The notes under the pieces were generated by a model that was not told the DNA's origin, did no database searches, and worked only from the letters and a program-made list of their open reading frames with translations. Below, piece by piece: positions 31,009 to 39,833 of a stretch of 53,484 bases of DNA (position 1 is the first letter of the stretch; every line of letters starts with the position of its first letter). The translations under genes and the position numbers were made by a program. Source of the stretch: Bradyrhizobium neotropicale (lineage in GTDB: Bacteria > Pseudomonadota > Alphaproteobacteria > Rhizobiales > Xanthobacteraceae); the NCBI RefSeq assembly GCF_001641695.1, contig NZ_LSEF01000080.1, positions 121,083 through 174,566 of the forward strand, read 5' to 3'.

Positions 31009-32249
31009 CAGCCCCCTCCCGCCATATCGGCGTTGCCGACGGCGTTTTTGGTTTTCGAACCGCTCTTGTCAGCCACGCGCTTGTACCACGAAATCACCCA
31101 GGCCATCGCCCACATGATCAGGATTCCGGAGAGACTAATCAGCGCATGCATGGCCGGGCCGCCGGAGACCTCGGCCAGGATGAAATGGCCGGCGAAGGCC
31201 AGGAAGACGCCGAGACAGAAGATCTCGAGCGAATGCTGGCCGCACAGGATCAGCGGCCGCAGCCAGGGCGATTTCAGGCCCGGCCAGTCCCGCGGCAGGA
31301 AGCGCACGGTTAGCGCGGCGAGCGCCAGGAAGTGCGTGAAGCGCAGCACGTCGAGATCGGTCTTGTCGATCGGATACATCCACTGCTCGATCCGCTTCGG
31401 CATGAAGTGGGAGAGCTGCGGCACGTACCAGGTCAGCGTCACGTAGAACGCCGCGGCCAGATAGGCGATCGAGATCCACATCGTCACGGGTGATGCCAGG
31501 ATCCGCGACATGCGCCGCGCACCTCCGAGCGCGCACCAGGCCCCGAACACGAAGAGCAATTGCCAGGCCAGCGGATTGAACGCCCAGAAGCCGTTCGGAT
31601 AGGCCGAGAAATAGAGGTCGAATTCCCAGGTGACGACATAGAGCACGACCGAGAGGCCGAGCGTGACGTCGGGCTTCCACTTCATCGACCAGAGGATCAC
31701 GGGCAGCGCCAGCATCAAGACGATGTAGAGCGGCAGCACGTCCATGTTGACGGGACGGAAGCGCAACAGCAGCGCCTGAACGATGGTGACGTCGGGCTGC
31801 TTGAGGAAATCCATGATGCCCATCTCTTCCGTGTAGAGCGGGTTCTCGAAGCTCGTCGCGACGTAGGAGATTTCCGCAAGGAAGATCGTGAACAGGAAGA
31901 CGTGGGCGACATAGATCTGCCAGACCCGGCGCAGGATGCGCGCGGTGGCGATGACGAAGCCGGATTCCAGCATCGCGCGGCCATAGACGAAGGCGGCGGT
32001 ATAGCCGGAGATGAAGATGAAGATCTCGGTGGCGTCGCTGAAGCCGTAGTTGCGGATCGTGAACCAGGTCAACAGGTTCGGCGGCAGATGGTCGATGAAG
32101 ATCAACCACAGCGCGAGCCCGCGGAAGAGATCGAGCCTGAGTTCGCGCTCGCCGATCGCAGGCAGCGTGATGGCCGGCGCGGCCGTGCGCGACTTGGCAT
32201 TCGCGGTTCCCGCGATCGGCGATCCCGTCACTTGGTCGGCAATGGTCAT
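31008..32249 (-). CDS. opgC: OpgC-family membrane acyltransferase
   Basis: About 413 aa from ATG 32249. The longer frame upstream runs over the divergent apaG region and is not used. Around ten transmembrane segments are seen, and the characteristic OpgC opening ELRLDLFRGLALWLIFIDHL (with the His of IDHLP) is followed by FSDATEIFIFISGYTAAFVY. OpgC proteins succinylate osmoregulated periplasmic or cyclic glucans. It leads an operon with two periplasmic SGNH-fold proteins. The first overlaps its stop by one base, so a membrane-acyltransferase/periplasmic-SGNH team is likely (inference). Confidence 0.88.
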   Translation of the reverse strand: MTIADQVTGSPIAGTANAKSRTAAPAITLPAIGERELRLDLFRGLALWLIFIDHLPPNLLTWFTIRNYGFSDATEIFIFISGYTAAFVYGRAMLESGFVIATARILRRVWQIYVAHVFLFTIFLAEISYVATSFENPLYTEEMGIMDFLKQPDVTIVQALLLRFRPVNMDVLPLYIVLMLALPVILWSMKWKPDVTLGLSVVLYVVTWEFDLYFSAYPNGFWAFNPLAWQLLFVFGAWCALGGARRMSRILASPVTMWISIAYLAAAFYVTLTWYVPQLSHFMPKRIEQWMYPIDKTDLDVLRFTHFLALAALTVRFLPRDWPGLKSPWLRPLILCGQHSLEIFCLGVFLAFAGHFILAEVSGGPAMHALISLSGILIMWAMAWVISWYKRVADKSGSKTKNAVGNADMAGGG

Positions 32250-32427
32250 CGGGGCCAAGAACCCTTTGCAAATCGCGACGTTGGAGGAGTGTACTGGTCC
32301 GGCGCCGCCTCGCAAAGCGACCGGATCACAATCCGGTTGTACTTCTCTGTCAATTCGGGCGGGACGATGTCGCGGAAGGCGCTGCGGGCGTTTGGTTCCC
32401 GGGCCGGATTTCGGTATGATGGCAGCC

Positions 32428-32820
32428 ATGTACCGTGCCGTGACCCGCCAGATCGAAGTGACTGTCGAGCCGAACTTTGTTCCGGAGCAGTCGTCGGCCG
32501 AGCGCTCGCGCTATTTCTGGTCCTACACCATCGTCATCACCAATTCCGGCGACGAGACCGTGCAGCTGAAGACGCGGCACTGGATCATCACCGACGCCTC
32601 CGGCCGGCAGCAGGAGGTCAAGGGCGAGGGCGTGGTCGGCGAGCAGCCGATCCTGGCGCCCGGCGAACGCTTCGAATACACCTCCGGCGTGCCGCTCTCG
32701 ACCGCGTCAGGCTTCATGACCGGCCGCTACCAGATGGTCAGCGAAAGCGGCGAGCGTTTCGAGATCGACGTGCCGACGTTCTCGCTGGACAGTCCGGACA
32801 ACAAGCGGGTGTTGAACTGA
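32428..32820 (+). CDS. apaG: ApaG family protein
   Basis: 130 aa from ATG 32428, which matches the usual MYRAVTRQIEVTVEPNFVP opening; in-frame ATG 32416 and 32419 are possible. The single immunoglobulin-like domain shows YTIVITNSGDETVQLKTRHW and the GFMTGRYQMV segment typical of ApaG. The role is still loosely defined (linked to Co2+/Mg2+ resistance and binding of nucleotides). It is divergent from opgC with a 178-bp spacer, and a palindromic repeat follows. Confidence 0.93.
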   Translation: MYRAVTRQIEVTVEPNFVPEQSSAERSRYFWSYTIVITNSGDETVQLKTRHWIITDASGRQQEVKGEGVVGEQPILAPGERFEYTSGVPLSTASGFMTGRYQMVSESGERFEIDVPTFSLDSPDNKRVLN

Positions 32821-32835
32821 CGCACGGCACGCTGC

Positions 32836-32923
32836 CAGGGTGGGTAAAGGGCGCGAAGCGCCGTGCCCACCACTTCAATCACGACGAACGGGCGGTGGGC
32901 ACGCTTCGCTTTGCCCACCCTAC
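32836..32923. repeat. Palindromic repeat, family A (copy 3)
   Basis: About 88 bp with ends AGGGTGGGTAAAG and CTTTGCCCACCCTAC; the left arm differs at a few bases. It lies between apaG and hslO (convergent). Confidence 0.83.
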
Positions 32924-32982
32924 CGATTTCTGAGCGATCGGCGGGAGCTTCCCCAAGCTCGCAATGACGGAGAATCGAGGGC

Positions 32983-33990
32983 TTACGCGTTGTCGACGCC
33001 CGCCTCGTGCGGCGTGAACTGATACACCGAGCTGCAGAACTCGCAGGTCACGACGACCTTGTCGTCCTTGACCATCGCGGCGCGATCGTCCGGCGAAAAA
33101 CTCTTCAGCATCGAGGCGACTGCGTCGCGCGAGCAGGAGCATTCCGCCTTCAGGTTCTGCGGATTGAACACGCGCACGCCGCGCTCGTGGAACAGGCGAA
33201 ACAGCAGCCGTTCGCCGGAGAGCTCGGGATCGATCAATTCGACGTCTTCGACGGTCTCGATCAGCGAGCGCGCCTCGACCCAGGCATCGTCCTCGGCGAC
33301 GCTGTGCACCGCGGTGCCTTCCGGCGCATCGCCGGGATGCAAATCGGCCTGCCGAGCACGCTCGGGCGCCTTCGGCAGGAACTGCATCAGCATGCCGCCG
33401 GCGCGCCAGCGATGCTTGCCGCCGTCGCTGCTGCGCCACTCCTCGCCGACGGCGAGGCGGACGCGGGTCGGGATCTGCTCGGAGCGCAGAAAATATTCGT
33501 GGGCGGCGTCTTCCAGGCTGCCGCCGTCAAGCGCCACCAGGCCCTGGTAGCGGCTCATGTCGGGCCCCTGATCGATGGTCATCGCAAGATGACCGCGCCC
33601 GAGCAGCGTGCCGGAATCCTGCGCCTCACCGAGACGCGCGGCGTCGTAGCGGGCATAGGCCCGCAGGCGATCCGGCGCCATGTAGTCCACGACCAGGAAC
33701 GACACCGGGCCGTCGGTCTGGGCCTGGAGAATGAAGCGGCCCTCGAATTTCAGCGCCGTGCCGAGCAGCGTCGTCAGCACGATGGCCTCGCCGAGCAGCT
33801 TGCCAACCGGCGCAGGATAGTCGTGCTTGGTCAGGATCTCGTCGAGCGCCGAACCAAGCCGCACCAGGCGTCCGCGCACGTCGAGCGCGTCGACCTCGTA
33901 AGGCAGCACCGCATCATCGATCGGAACCGCTGATGGCGCGCGAACCGGGCCTTCAGGCCCGGTTTTCATGTCAGGGGATTGAAAAACCAT
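32983..33990 (-). CDS. hslO: Hsp33 redox-regulated chaperone
   Basis: 335 aa. The C-terminal zinc-binding cysteines are present as CSCSRDA and CEFC, the CxC...CxxC set that oxidises to activate the chaperone. The body carries GEAIVLTTLLGTALKFEGRF and the HLAMTIDQGPDMSRYQGLVA region of Hsp33. It prevents aggregation during oxidative heat stress in the cytosol. It is on the same strand as argD/argF but separated by 240 bp of repeats. Confidence 0.95.
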   Translation of the reverse strand: MVFQSPDMKTGPEGPVRAPSAVPIDDAVLPYEVDALDVRGRLVRLGSALDEILTKHDYPAPVGKLLGEAIVLTTLLGTALKFEGRFILQAQTDGPVSFLVVDYMAPDRLRAYARYDAARLGEAQDSGTLLGRGHLAMTIDQGPDMSRYQGLVALDGGSLEDAAHEYFLRSEQIPTRVRLAVGEEWRSSDGGKHRWRAGGMLMQFLPKAPERARQADLHPGDAPEGTAVHSVAEDDAWVEARSLIETVEDVELIDPELSGERLLFRLFHERGVRVFNPQNLKAECSCSRDAVASMLKSFSPDDRAAMVKDDKVVVTCEFCSSVYQFTPHEAGVDNA

Positions 33991-34101
33991 GGCGCTCTAT
34001 CTGGGGTCGGAGGAGGTGGAATGGAAGGGGTTCGGAGCAACGTGCTCCGAACGCGCGTGACGGCACAACGATACGCGAATTCGGTGCCGTCCTGGCGAAA
34101 G

Positions 34102-34136
34102 CCAGGACCCATAACCCCAGGACCCATAACCCCAGG
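34102..34136. repeat. Short tandem repeat in argF-hslO gap
   Basis: The 15-mer CCAGGACCCATAACC occurs twice in tandem (34102-34116, 34117-34131), followed by CCAGG. It is part of a larger dispersed repeat: TGGCGAAAGCCAGGA at the left and CCTGGCTTGCGCCAGG near 34200. No gene lies in the 240-bp gap. Confidence 0.8.
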
Positions 34137-34230
34137 GAGGAGTTGTGGCGCGAGATGACAATTGCCAATCCTCGCCAAACGAAAGCCGGTGGTAATGGAT
34201 CCTGGCTTGCGCCAGGACGACGATCCAAAC

Positions 34231-35151
34231 CTACTTCACCGCGTCAAAACACCAGGCCAAGATGCCCTTCTGCGCATGCAGGCGATTTTCGGCCTCGTCG
34301 AACACGACCGATTGCGGACCGTCGATCACCTCGTCGGTGACCTCCTCGCCGCGATGGGCGGGCAGGCAGTGCATGAACAGCGCATCGGACTTGGCCAGCG
34401 ACATCAGCTTCGAATTGACCTGGTAGGGCTTGAGCACGTTGTGACGGTGCTCGCCTTCCTTGTCGCCCATCGACACCCAGGTGTCGGTGACGACGCAATC
34501 GGCGCCGCGCACGGCGGCTTCTGGATCGGTACCGAGCACGATCGGGGCGCTGGTCGCCTTGATCCAGTCACGCATCGCCTTCTTCGGCGCGAGCTCCGGC
34601 GGGGTTGCGACATTGAGCTTGAACTTGAAGCGCTCGGCGGCATGCGCCCAGGAGGCCAGCACGTTGTTGTCGTCGCCGGTCCAGGCCACCGTCTTGCCTT
34701 CGATCGGGCCGCGATGCTCCTCATAGGTCATGAGGTCGGCCATCACCTGGCAGGGATGCGAGCGCCGCGTCAGCCCGTTGATGACGGGCACGGTCGCATT
34801 CGCCGCGAGCTCGAGCAGCGCGTCGTGATTGAGGATGCGGATCATGATCGCATCGACATAGCGCGACAGCACACGCGCGGTGTCGGCGATGGTCTCGCCG
34901 CGGCCGAGCTGCATCTCGGCGCCGGTGAGCATGATGGCCTCGCCGCCGAGCTGGCGCATGCCGACGTCGAACGACACCCGCGTACGGGTCGAGGGCCGCT
35001 CGAAGATCATCGCGAGCGTCTTGCCTTCGAGCGGCTTGACCGGCTGATGCGCCTTCTGCTTCGCCTTCATTGCGGAGGAGGCGGCGAGCATCCGCTTGAG
35101 CTCCGACAACGGGAGCTCATTGATATCCAGAAAATGCTTCGGCTTGCTCAT
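34231..35151 (-). CDS. argF: Ornithine carbamoyltransferase
   Basis: 306 aa. The carbamoyl-phosphate motif is FERPSTRTRVSFD (STRTR), and the ornithine-loop motif is MHCLPAHRGEEVTDEV (HCLP). It makes citrulline in arginine synthesis. Its ATG overlaps the argD stop by one base (TGATG), so the two are translated together. Confidence 0.97.
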   Translation of the reverse strand: MSKPKHFLDINELPLSELKRMLAASSAMKAKQKAHQPVKPLEGKTLAMIFERPSTRTRVSFDVGMRQLGGEAIMLTGAEMQLGRGETIADTARVLSRYVDAIMIRILNHDALLELAANATVPVINGLTRRSHPCQVMADLMTYEEHRGPIEGKTVAWTGDDNNVLASWAHAAERFKFKLNVATPPELAPKKAMRDWIKATSAPIVLGTDPEAAVRGADCVVTDTWVSMGDKEGEHRHNVLKPYQVNSKLMSLAKSDALFMHCLPAHRGEEVTDEVIDGPQSVVFDEAENRLHAQKGILAWCFDAVK

Positions 35152-36353
35152 CAGCTTGCCGCCCGTTTGTTACCAGACAGCGCGGCGCAGGCCCGCTCGA
35201 GCCGCCCGACACTGTCCTCGATCTCGGCTTCGGTGACGATCAATGGCGGCAGGAAGCGCACGACATTGTCGCCGGCCCCGACGGTGAGCAGCTTCTGATC
35301 GCGCAGCGCGGCGACGAGATCGCCGGAGGGCACCACGGCCTTGATGCCGATCAGGAGCCCCTCGCCGCGAATCTCGCTGACGACGTCGGGATGACGATCG
35401 ATCACGGACGCGAGCTTCTGCTTGAGCAGCAGCGACATCTTTTGCACGTGGTCGAAGAAGCCGGGCTCGAGCATGACGTCGAGCACCGCATTGGCGGCGG
35501 AGATCGCGAGCGGATTGCCGCCGAAGGTCGAACCATGCGAGCCGGGTGTCATGCCGGAGGCCGCTTCCGCGGTCGCGAGGCAGGCGCCAATCGGGAATCC
35601 GCCGCCGAGCGCTTTCGCCAGCGACATCACGTCGGGCGTGACGCCGAGGCGGCGGTGCGCGAACAGATCGCCGGTACGGCCCATGCCGGTCTGCACCTCG
35701 TCGAATGCGAGCAAGAGGCCACGCTCGTCGCAGAGTTGGCGCAGCGCCTTGAGGAATGCCGGCGTCGCCGAGCGCACGCCGCCCTCCCCCTGGATCGGCT
35801 CGATCAGGATGCCGGCAGTCTGCGGACCGATCGCCTTCTTGACGGCGTCGAGATCGCCATGCGGGACCTGGTCGAAGCCTTCCATCGGCGGACCGAAACC
35901 TTCGAGATATTTTGCCGAGCCCGTCGCAGCCAGCGTCGCGAGCGTGCGGCCATGGAAGGCGCCCTCGAAAGTGATCATGCGAAAGCGCTCGGGATGCCCC
36001 TTCGACGCGTGATAGCGGCGCACGACCTTGATCACGCATTCCAGCGCTTCTGCGCCGGAATTGCAGAAGAACACGAAGTCCGCAAAGCTCTCGTTGCAGA
36101 GGCGGCTCGCAAGACGTTCGCCATCCGGGCTCTGGAATAGGTTCGACATGTGCCAGAGTTTCGTCGCCTGCTCCTGCAGCGCCTTGACCAGCACGGGATG
36201 GGCATGGCCGAGCGCGTTCACCGCGACGCCGGACGTGAAGTCGAGATAGCGCTCGCCATTGGTGGCGATCAGCCAGCAGCCTTCGCCGCGCTCGAAACCG
36301 ATGTCGGCTCTGGCGAAAACGGGAAGCAGATGCGGCGCGGCACTCTTGGTCAT
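35151..36353 (-). CDS. argD: Acetylornithine aminotransferase
   Basis: About 400 aa from ATG 36353. It is a class-III PLP aminotransferase with the Lys of SLAKALGGGFPIGA (active site), LLAFDEVQTGMGRTG (PLP-ring Asp) and ITFEGAFHGRTLATL. It transaminates N-acetylglutamate semialdehyde and, as usual in this family, possibly succinyldiaminopimelate. It is cotranscribed with argF. The 5' region on the minus strand contains a strong hairpin (36427-36453). Confidence 0.95.
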   Translation of the reverse strand: MTKSAAPHLLPVFARADIGFERGEGCWLIATNGERYLDFTSGVAVNALGHAHPVLVKALQEQATKLWHMSNLFQSPDGERLASRLCNESFADFVFFCNSGAEALECVIKVVRRYHASKGHPERFRMITFEGAFHGRTLATLAATGSAKYLEGFGPPMEGFDQVPHGDLDAVKKAIGPQTAGILIEPIQGEGGVRSATPAFLKALRQLCDERGLLLAFDEVQTGMGRTGDLFAHRRLGVTPDVMSLAKALGGGFPIGACLATAEAASGMTPGSHGSTFGGNPLAISAANAVLDVMLEPGFFDHVQKMSLLLKQKLASVIDRHPDVVSEIRGEGLLIGIKAVVPSGDLVAALRDQKLLTVGAGDNVVRFLPPLIVTEAEIEDSVGRLERACAALSGNKRAAS

Positions 36354-36809
36354 GGCTGTCACTTGGTGTTGAGGACGGCCTCAACGCGCATTGCGCAGCG
36401 CACCAATGACCGTCCCGGAAAACGAAACGTGCCGCCTTTTCAGGGCGGCACGTGGGGGCATCTTATGCCTGGCAGAACGGGAGTCAATGCCGCCGGCAAG
36501 CCTCGGGAAACGCAGAATCCGTAGTCTTGCGGTGCCTATTTTGTGGTGTTTTTCGCTACGGAACATGTGGAAGCGAGTCGGCGGACTCTTGCGCGTGAGT
36601 CACGCCATATTGTAGCGTTTGGCTTGTCAGATACGACATCTCGTGCAGCGGTTCTGATCCTCTAAGTCCTCATGTACCGGCGTAAACGTTCGGGCGTTCT
36701 AGTCGCGCCCGGCGAGCCTTAAGGGATTCTGGCGGCACGGGTTTTTCGAGGCTTAGGCAATCGCTGCGAGGCCCCAGGATGGGTGGCGCGCGGCGAGGGA
36801 AAGGGTGCA
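36354..36809. other. argD-gcrA divergent intergenic region
   Basis: 456 bp with no supported gene. It holds the argD leader hairpin (ACGTGCCGCC at 36427-36436 mirrored at 36444-36453, loop TTTTCAG). It also holds the presumed gcrA promoter region, with a GATTC (a GANTC methylation site) at 36725-36729, 81 bp before the gcrA start. An AT-rich patch at about 36535-36560 may be promoter sequence. Confidence 0.55.
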
Positions 36810-37322
36810 ATGACGGTTTTGACCTGGTCCGACGATCGCGTCGAGCAGTTGAAAAAGCTCTGGGAGGCCGGACTTTCGGCCAGCCAGATCGCAGCCGAGC
36901 TCGGCAATGTGACCCGCAATGCCGTGATCGGCAAAGTGCACAGGCTCGGCCTGTCCGGCCGCGCCAAGAGCCCGTCTTCGGCAGCTCCGCGGCCGCGCAA
37001 GGCGCGTCCCGCGCAGCACATGATGCGGGTGTCCCGTCCGATCTCGCGCGGCAACACCGCGCTGGCGCAGGCCTTCGAGGTCGAGGTGGAGCCCGATCCG
37101 GTCACCTACGACAACGTGGTGCCGATGAGCCAGCGGCTGTCGCTGCTCGAGCTGAACGAGGCGACCTGCCACTGGCCGGTTGGCGATCCCTCGAGCCCGG
37201 ATTTCTTCTTCTGCGGCGGCAGGGCGCTCTCGGGCCTGCCCTACTGCGCCCAGCACTCGCGCGTCGCCTACCAGCCGGCAGCCGACCGCCGCCGCGCCCC
37301 GGCGAAGCCGGGCACGCGCTGA
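36810..37322 (+). CDS. gcrA: GcrA cell-cycle regulator
   Basis: 170 aa from ATG 36810 (AAGGG 4 bases upstream). The opening MTVLTWSDDRVEQLKKLWEA and SQIAAELGNVTRNAVIGKVH form the DNA-binding helix-turn-helix. The C-terminal CHWPVGDPSSPDFFFCGG and CAQHSRVAYQP segments are the family's Cys/His-containing end. GcrA binds sigma70 and CcrM-methylated GANTC promoters to set S-phase transcription. Convergent with phoB downstream. Confidence 0.96.
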   Translation: MTVLTWSDDRVEQLKKLWEAGLSASQIAAELGNVTRNAVIGKVHRLGLSGRAKSPSSAAPRPRKARPAQHMMRVSRPISRGNTALAQAFEVEVEPDPVTYDNVVPMSQRLSLLELNEATCHWPVGDPSSPDFFFCGGRALSGLPYCAQHSRVAYQPAADRRRAPAKPGTR

Positions 37323-37561
37323 GCTAGCTTTCGTCGACGATCAGGATGAGGCCGTCACGCGACGACGGCCCAGTCAAACTCCGCGTCGTCTCGGCGAAAG
37401 CCGGGAGCCATTACCGCCAGCGGATGTGATGACGGGGACTCGGAGTTACCCTCTTCGCGCAACAACTGCGCCCTGGGGCGATGCGTCCCGGCCCCCGTGC
37501 GCAATTGCGCACTAGGCCGGGACGACGAGATTGTGGCGACAGCCCGCCAACCTGTCAGACC

Positions 37562-38269
37562 TTAAGTCTGCTCCGCCTTCGCGAAACGATCATCCAGCGC
37601 ATAGCCGGCACCACGCACGGTGCGGATCGGGTCCTGTTCGCGGCCGAGATTGAGCAGCTTGCGAAGGCGGCCGATATGCACGTCGACAGTGCGCTCGTCG
37701 ATGTAGATGTCGCGGCCCCAGACGCTGTCGAGCAGCTGCTCGCGCGAGAACACGCGGCCCGGATGCTCCAGGAAGAACTCCAGGAGGCGATACTCGGTCG
37801 GACCGAGATCGATCGGCCGGCCCGAACGCGCCACGCGGCGCTTTTCGCGGTCGAGCTCGATGTCGCCATAGGCGAGCACCGTGGCGAGCCGCTCGGGGCT
37901 TGCACGTCGGAGCAGACCCTTCACGCGCGCCAGGAGCTCCGGCACCGAGAACGGCTTGACGATGTAGTCGTCGGCGCCGGTCGCAAGGCCACGTACCCGC
38001 TCGCTCTCCTCGCCGCGCGCGGTGAGCATGATGATCGGGAGCTGCTTAGTCTCGGGCCGGGCACGCAACCGCCGGCACAGCTCGATGCCGGACAGGCCCG
38101 GCAGCATCCAGTCGAGCACGATCAGATCGGGTATGTGTTCTTTGAGGCGGGTGTCGGCATCGTCGCCGCGCATCACCGTCTCGACGTCATAGCCGTCGCC
38201 TTCGAGGTTGTAACGGAGCAGCTCGGTCAGAGCTTCTTCGTCTTCAACCACCATAATGCGTGCGCCCAT
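37562..38269 (-). CDS. phoB: Phosphate response regulator PhoB
   Basis: 235 aa OmpR/PhoB-type regulator. The receiver domain has the phosphoacceptor Asp in LIVLDWMLPG and Lys in IVKPFSVPEL. The winged-helix DNA-binding domain has TEYRLLEFFLEHPGRVFSRE and IDERTVDVHIGRLRK. Phosphorylated by PhoR, it binds the Pho box upstream of pstS. Last gene of the pst-phoU-phoB run. Confidence 0.97.
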   Translation of the reverse strand: MGARIMVVEDEEALTELLRYNLEGDGYDVETVMRGDDADTRLKEHIPDLIVLDWMLPGLSGIELCRRLRARPETKQLPIIMLTARGEESERVRGLATGADDYIVKPFSVPELLARVKGLLRRASPERLATVLAYGDIELDREKRRVARSGRPIDLGPTEYRLLEFFLEHPGRVFSREQLLDSVWGRDIYIDERTVDVHIGRLRKLLNLGREQDPIRTVRGAGYALDDRFAKAEQT

Positions 38270-38283
38270 GGGGTCGTCGCTCC

Positions 38284-39000
38284 TTAGCTATTCGGGACCG
38301 TCGTGGCGAAGGTCGTCATGTCGCCCTTCGGCCGCTTGTCGGCGATGGCCTGGCCTTCGATCATGTAGAACACCGTCTCGGCGATGTTGGTGGCGTGGTC
38401 GCCGATCCGCTCGATGTTCTTGGCACAGAACATCAGGTGGATGCAGAAGGAGATGTTGCGCGGATCCTCCATCATATAGGTGAGGAGCTCGCGGAACAGC
38501 GAGGTGCAGATGGCATCGACTTCCTCGTCGCCCTTCCACACCGCCATCGCCGCCGGCAGGTCATGCGCGGCATAGGCGTCCAGCACCGACTTGACCTGCT
38601 GCTGCACGAGATCGGTCATGTGCTCCAGGCCGCGGAACAGCTTGAGCGGATGAAAGTCCGTCTCCAGCGCGGCGACGCGCTTGCCCATGTTCTTGGCGAG
38701 GTCGCCGATGCGTTCGAGGTCGGTCGCCACGCGCATCGCGCCGACGATCTCGCGCAGGTCGACCGCCATCGGCTGGCGGCGGGCGATGGTCAGGACGGAG
38801 CGCTCCTCGATCTTCTTCTGCAGCGCGTCAATCTCGGTATCACCGGCGACCACACGTTGACCGAGCGCGACATCGCGGCGGATCAGCGCGTCGACGGAAT
38901 CGACGATCATGCGCTCGGCGAGCCCGCCCATCTCCGCGACCAGCCGGGTGAGCTCCTGCAGGTCGGTGTCGAAGGCCTTTGCGGTGTGTTCGGAACCCAT
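38284..39000 (-). CDS. phoU: Phosphate signalling protein PhoU
   Basis: 238 aa made of two three-helix repeats with the family motifs: LIRRDVALGQRVVAGDTEID (E/DxxxD metal site) and DLERIGDLAKNM (repeat 1), and NIERIGDHATNIAETV (repeat 2). PhoU links PstSCAB to PhoR and turns off the regulon at high phosphate. Start ATG 39000 follows GGAG. Confidence 0.97.
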   Translation of the reverse strand: MGSEHTAKAFDTDLQELTRLVAEMGGLAERMIVDSVDALIRRDVALGQRVVAGDTEIDALQKKIEERSVLTIARRQPMAVDLREIVGAMRVATDLERIGDLAKNMGKRVAALETDFHPLKLFRGLEHMTDLVQQQVKSVLDAYAAHDLPAAMAVWKGDEEVDAICTSLFRELLTYMMEDPRNISFCIHLMFCAKNIERIGDHATNIAETVFYMIEGQAIADKRPKGDMTTFATTVPNS

Positions 39001-39011
39001 ATCCTGTCTCC

Positions 39012-39833
39012 TCAGCCGAAGCGGCCGGTGATGTAATCCTGCGTGCGCCGATCGGTCGGCGACGTGAAGATCTTGCTGGTGTCGTCGAACTCGATCAGCT
39101 CGCCGAGATACATGAAGGCGGTCTTGTCGGAGACGCGCGCCGCCTGCTGCATGTTGTGGGTGACGATCGCGATCGTGTAATTCTCGGACAGCTCCTGGAT
39201 CAGCTCCTCGACCTTGGCGGTCGAGATCGGGTCCAGCGCCGAGCAGGGCTCGTCGAACAGGATCACCTCGGGCCGCACCGCGACGGTGCGCGCGATGCAG
39301 AGGCGCTGCTGCTGGCCGCCGGAGAGCGAGAGGCCCGAGGCGTTGAGCTTGTCCTTGACCTCGTTCCAGAGCGCGCCGCCGCGCAGCGCCTTCTCGACGC
39401 GGTCGTCCATCTCGGACTTCGAGATCTTCTCATAGAGGCGGATGCCGAAGGCGATGTTCTCGTAGATCGTCATCGGGAACGGCGTCGGCTTCTGGAACAC
39501 CATGCCGACGCGGGCGCGCAGCAAATTGAGGTCGAGCTTGGGATCGAGAATGTTGGTCTGGTCGAGCATGAGCTGACCGGTGACGCGCTGCCCCGGATAG
39601 AGGTCGTACATCCGGTTGAAGATGCGCAGCAGGGTCGACTTGCCGCAGCCCGACGGGCCGATGAACGCCGTGACGCGGTTGGTGCCGAGCGTGAGGTTGA
39701 TGTTCTTCAGCGCGTGGTGCTCGCCGTAATAGAAGTTGAGGTTGCGCACCGTCACCTTGGCCGGGGCTTCCGGCAGCGGTTGCTGCGACGCCAGGTGACC
39801 GTTGGCACTCACGGATACGGAAAGATCGGTCAT
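39012..39833 (-). CDS. pstB: Phosphate ABC transporter ATPase PstB
   Basis: 273 aa. Walker A GPSGCGKST, signature LSGGQQQR, Walker B VILFDEPCSALD, switch His in IVTHNMQQ. ATG 39833 overlaps the pstA stop by four bases. The C-terminus (FTSPTDRRTQDYITGRFG) is typical of PstB. Confidence 0.98.
   Translation of the reverse strand: MTDLSVSVSANGHLASQQPLPEAPAKVTVRNLNFYYGEHHALKNINLTLGTNRVTAFIGPSGCGKSTLLRIFNRMYDLYPGQRVTGQLMLDQTNILDPKLDLNLLRARVGMVFQKPTPFPMTIYENIAFGIRLYEKISKSEMDDRVEKALRGGALWNEVKDKLNASGLSLSGGQQQRLCIARTVAVRPEVILFDEPCSALDPISTAKVEELIQELSENYTIAIVTHNMQQAARVSDKTAFMYLGELIEFDDTSKIFTSPTDRRTQDYITGRFG

Noticed and set aside
34102..34136. CRISPR-like short repeats
   Set aside because: Only two tandem copies with no spacers; part of a dispersed intergenic repeat. 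No cas genes in the window.
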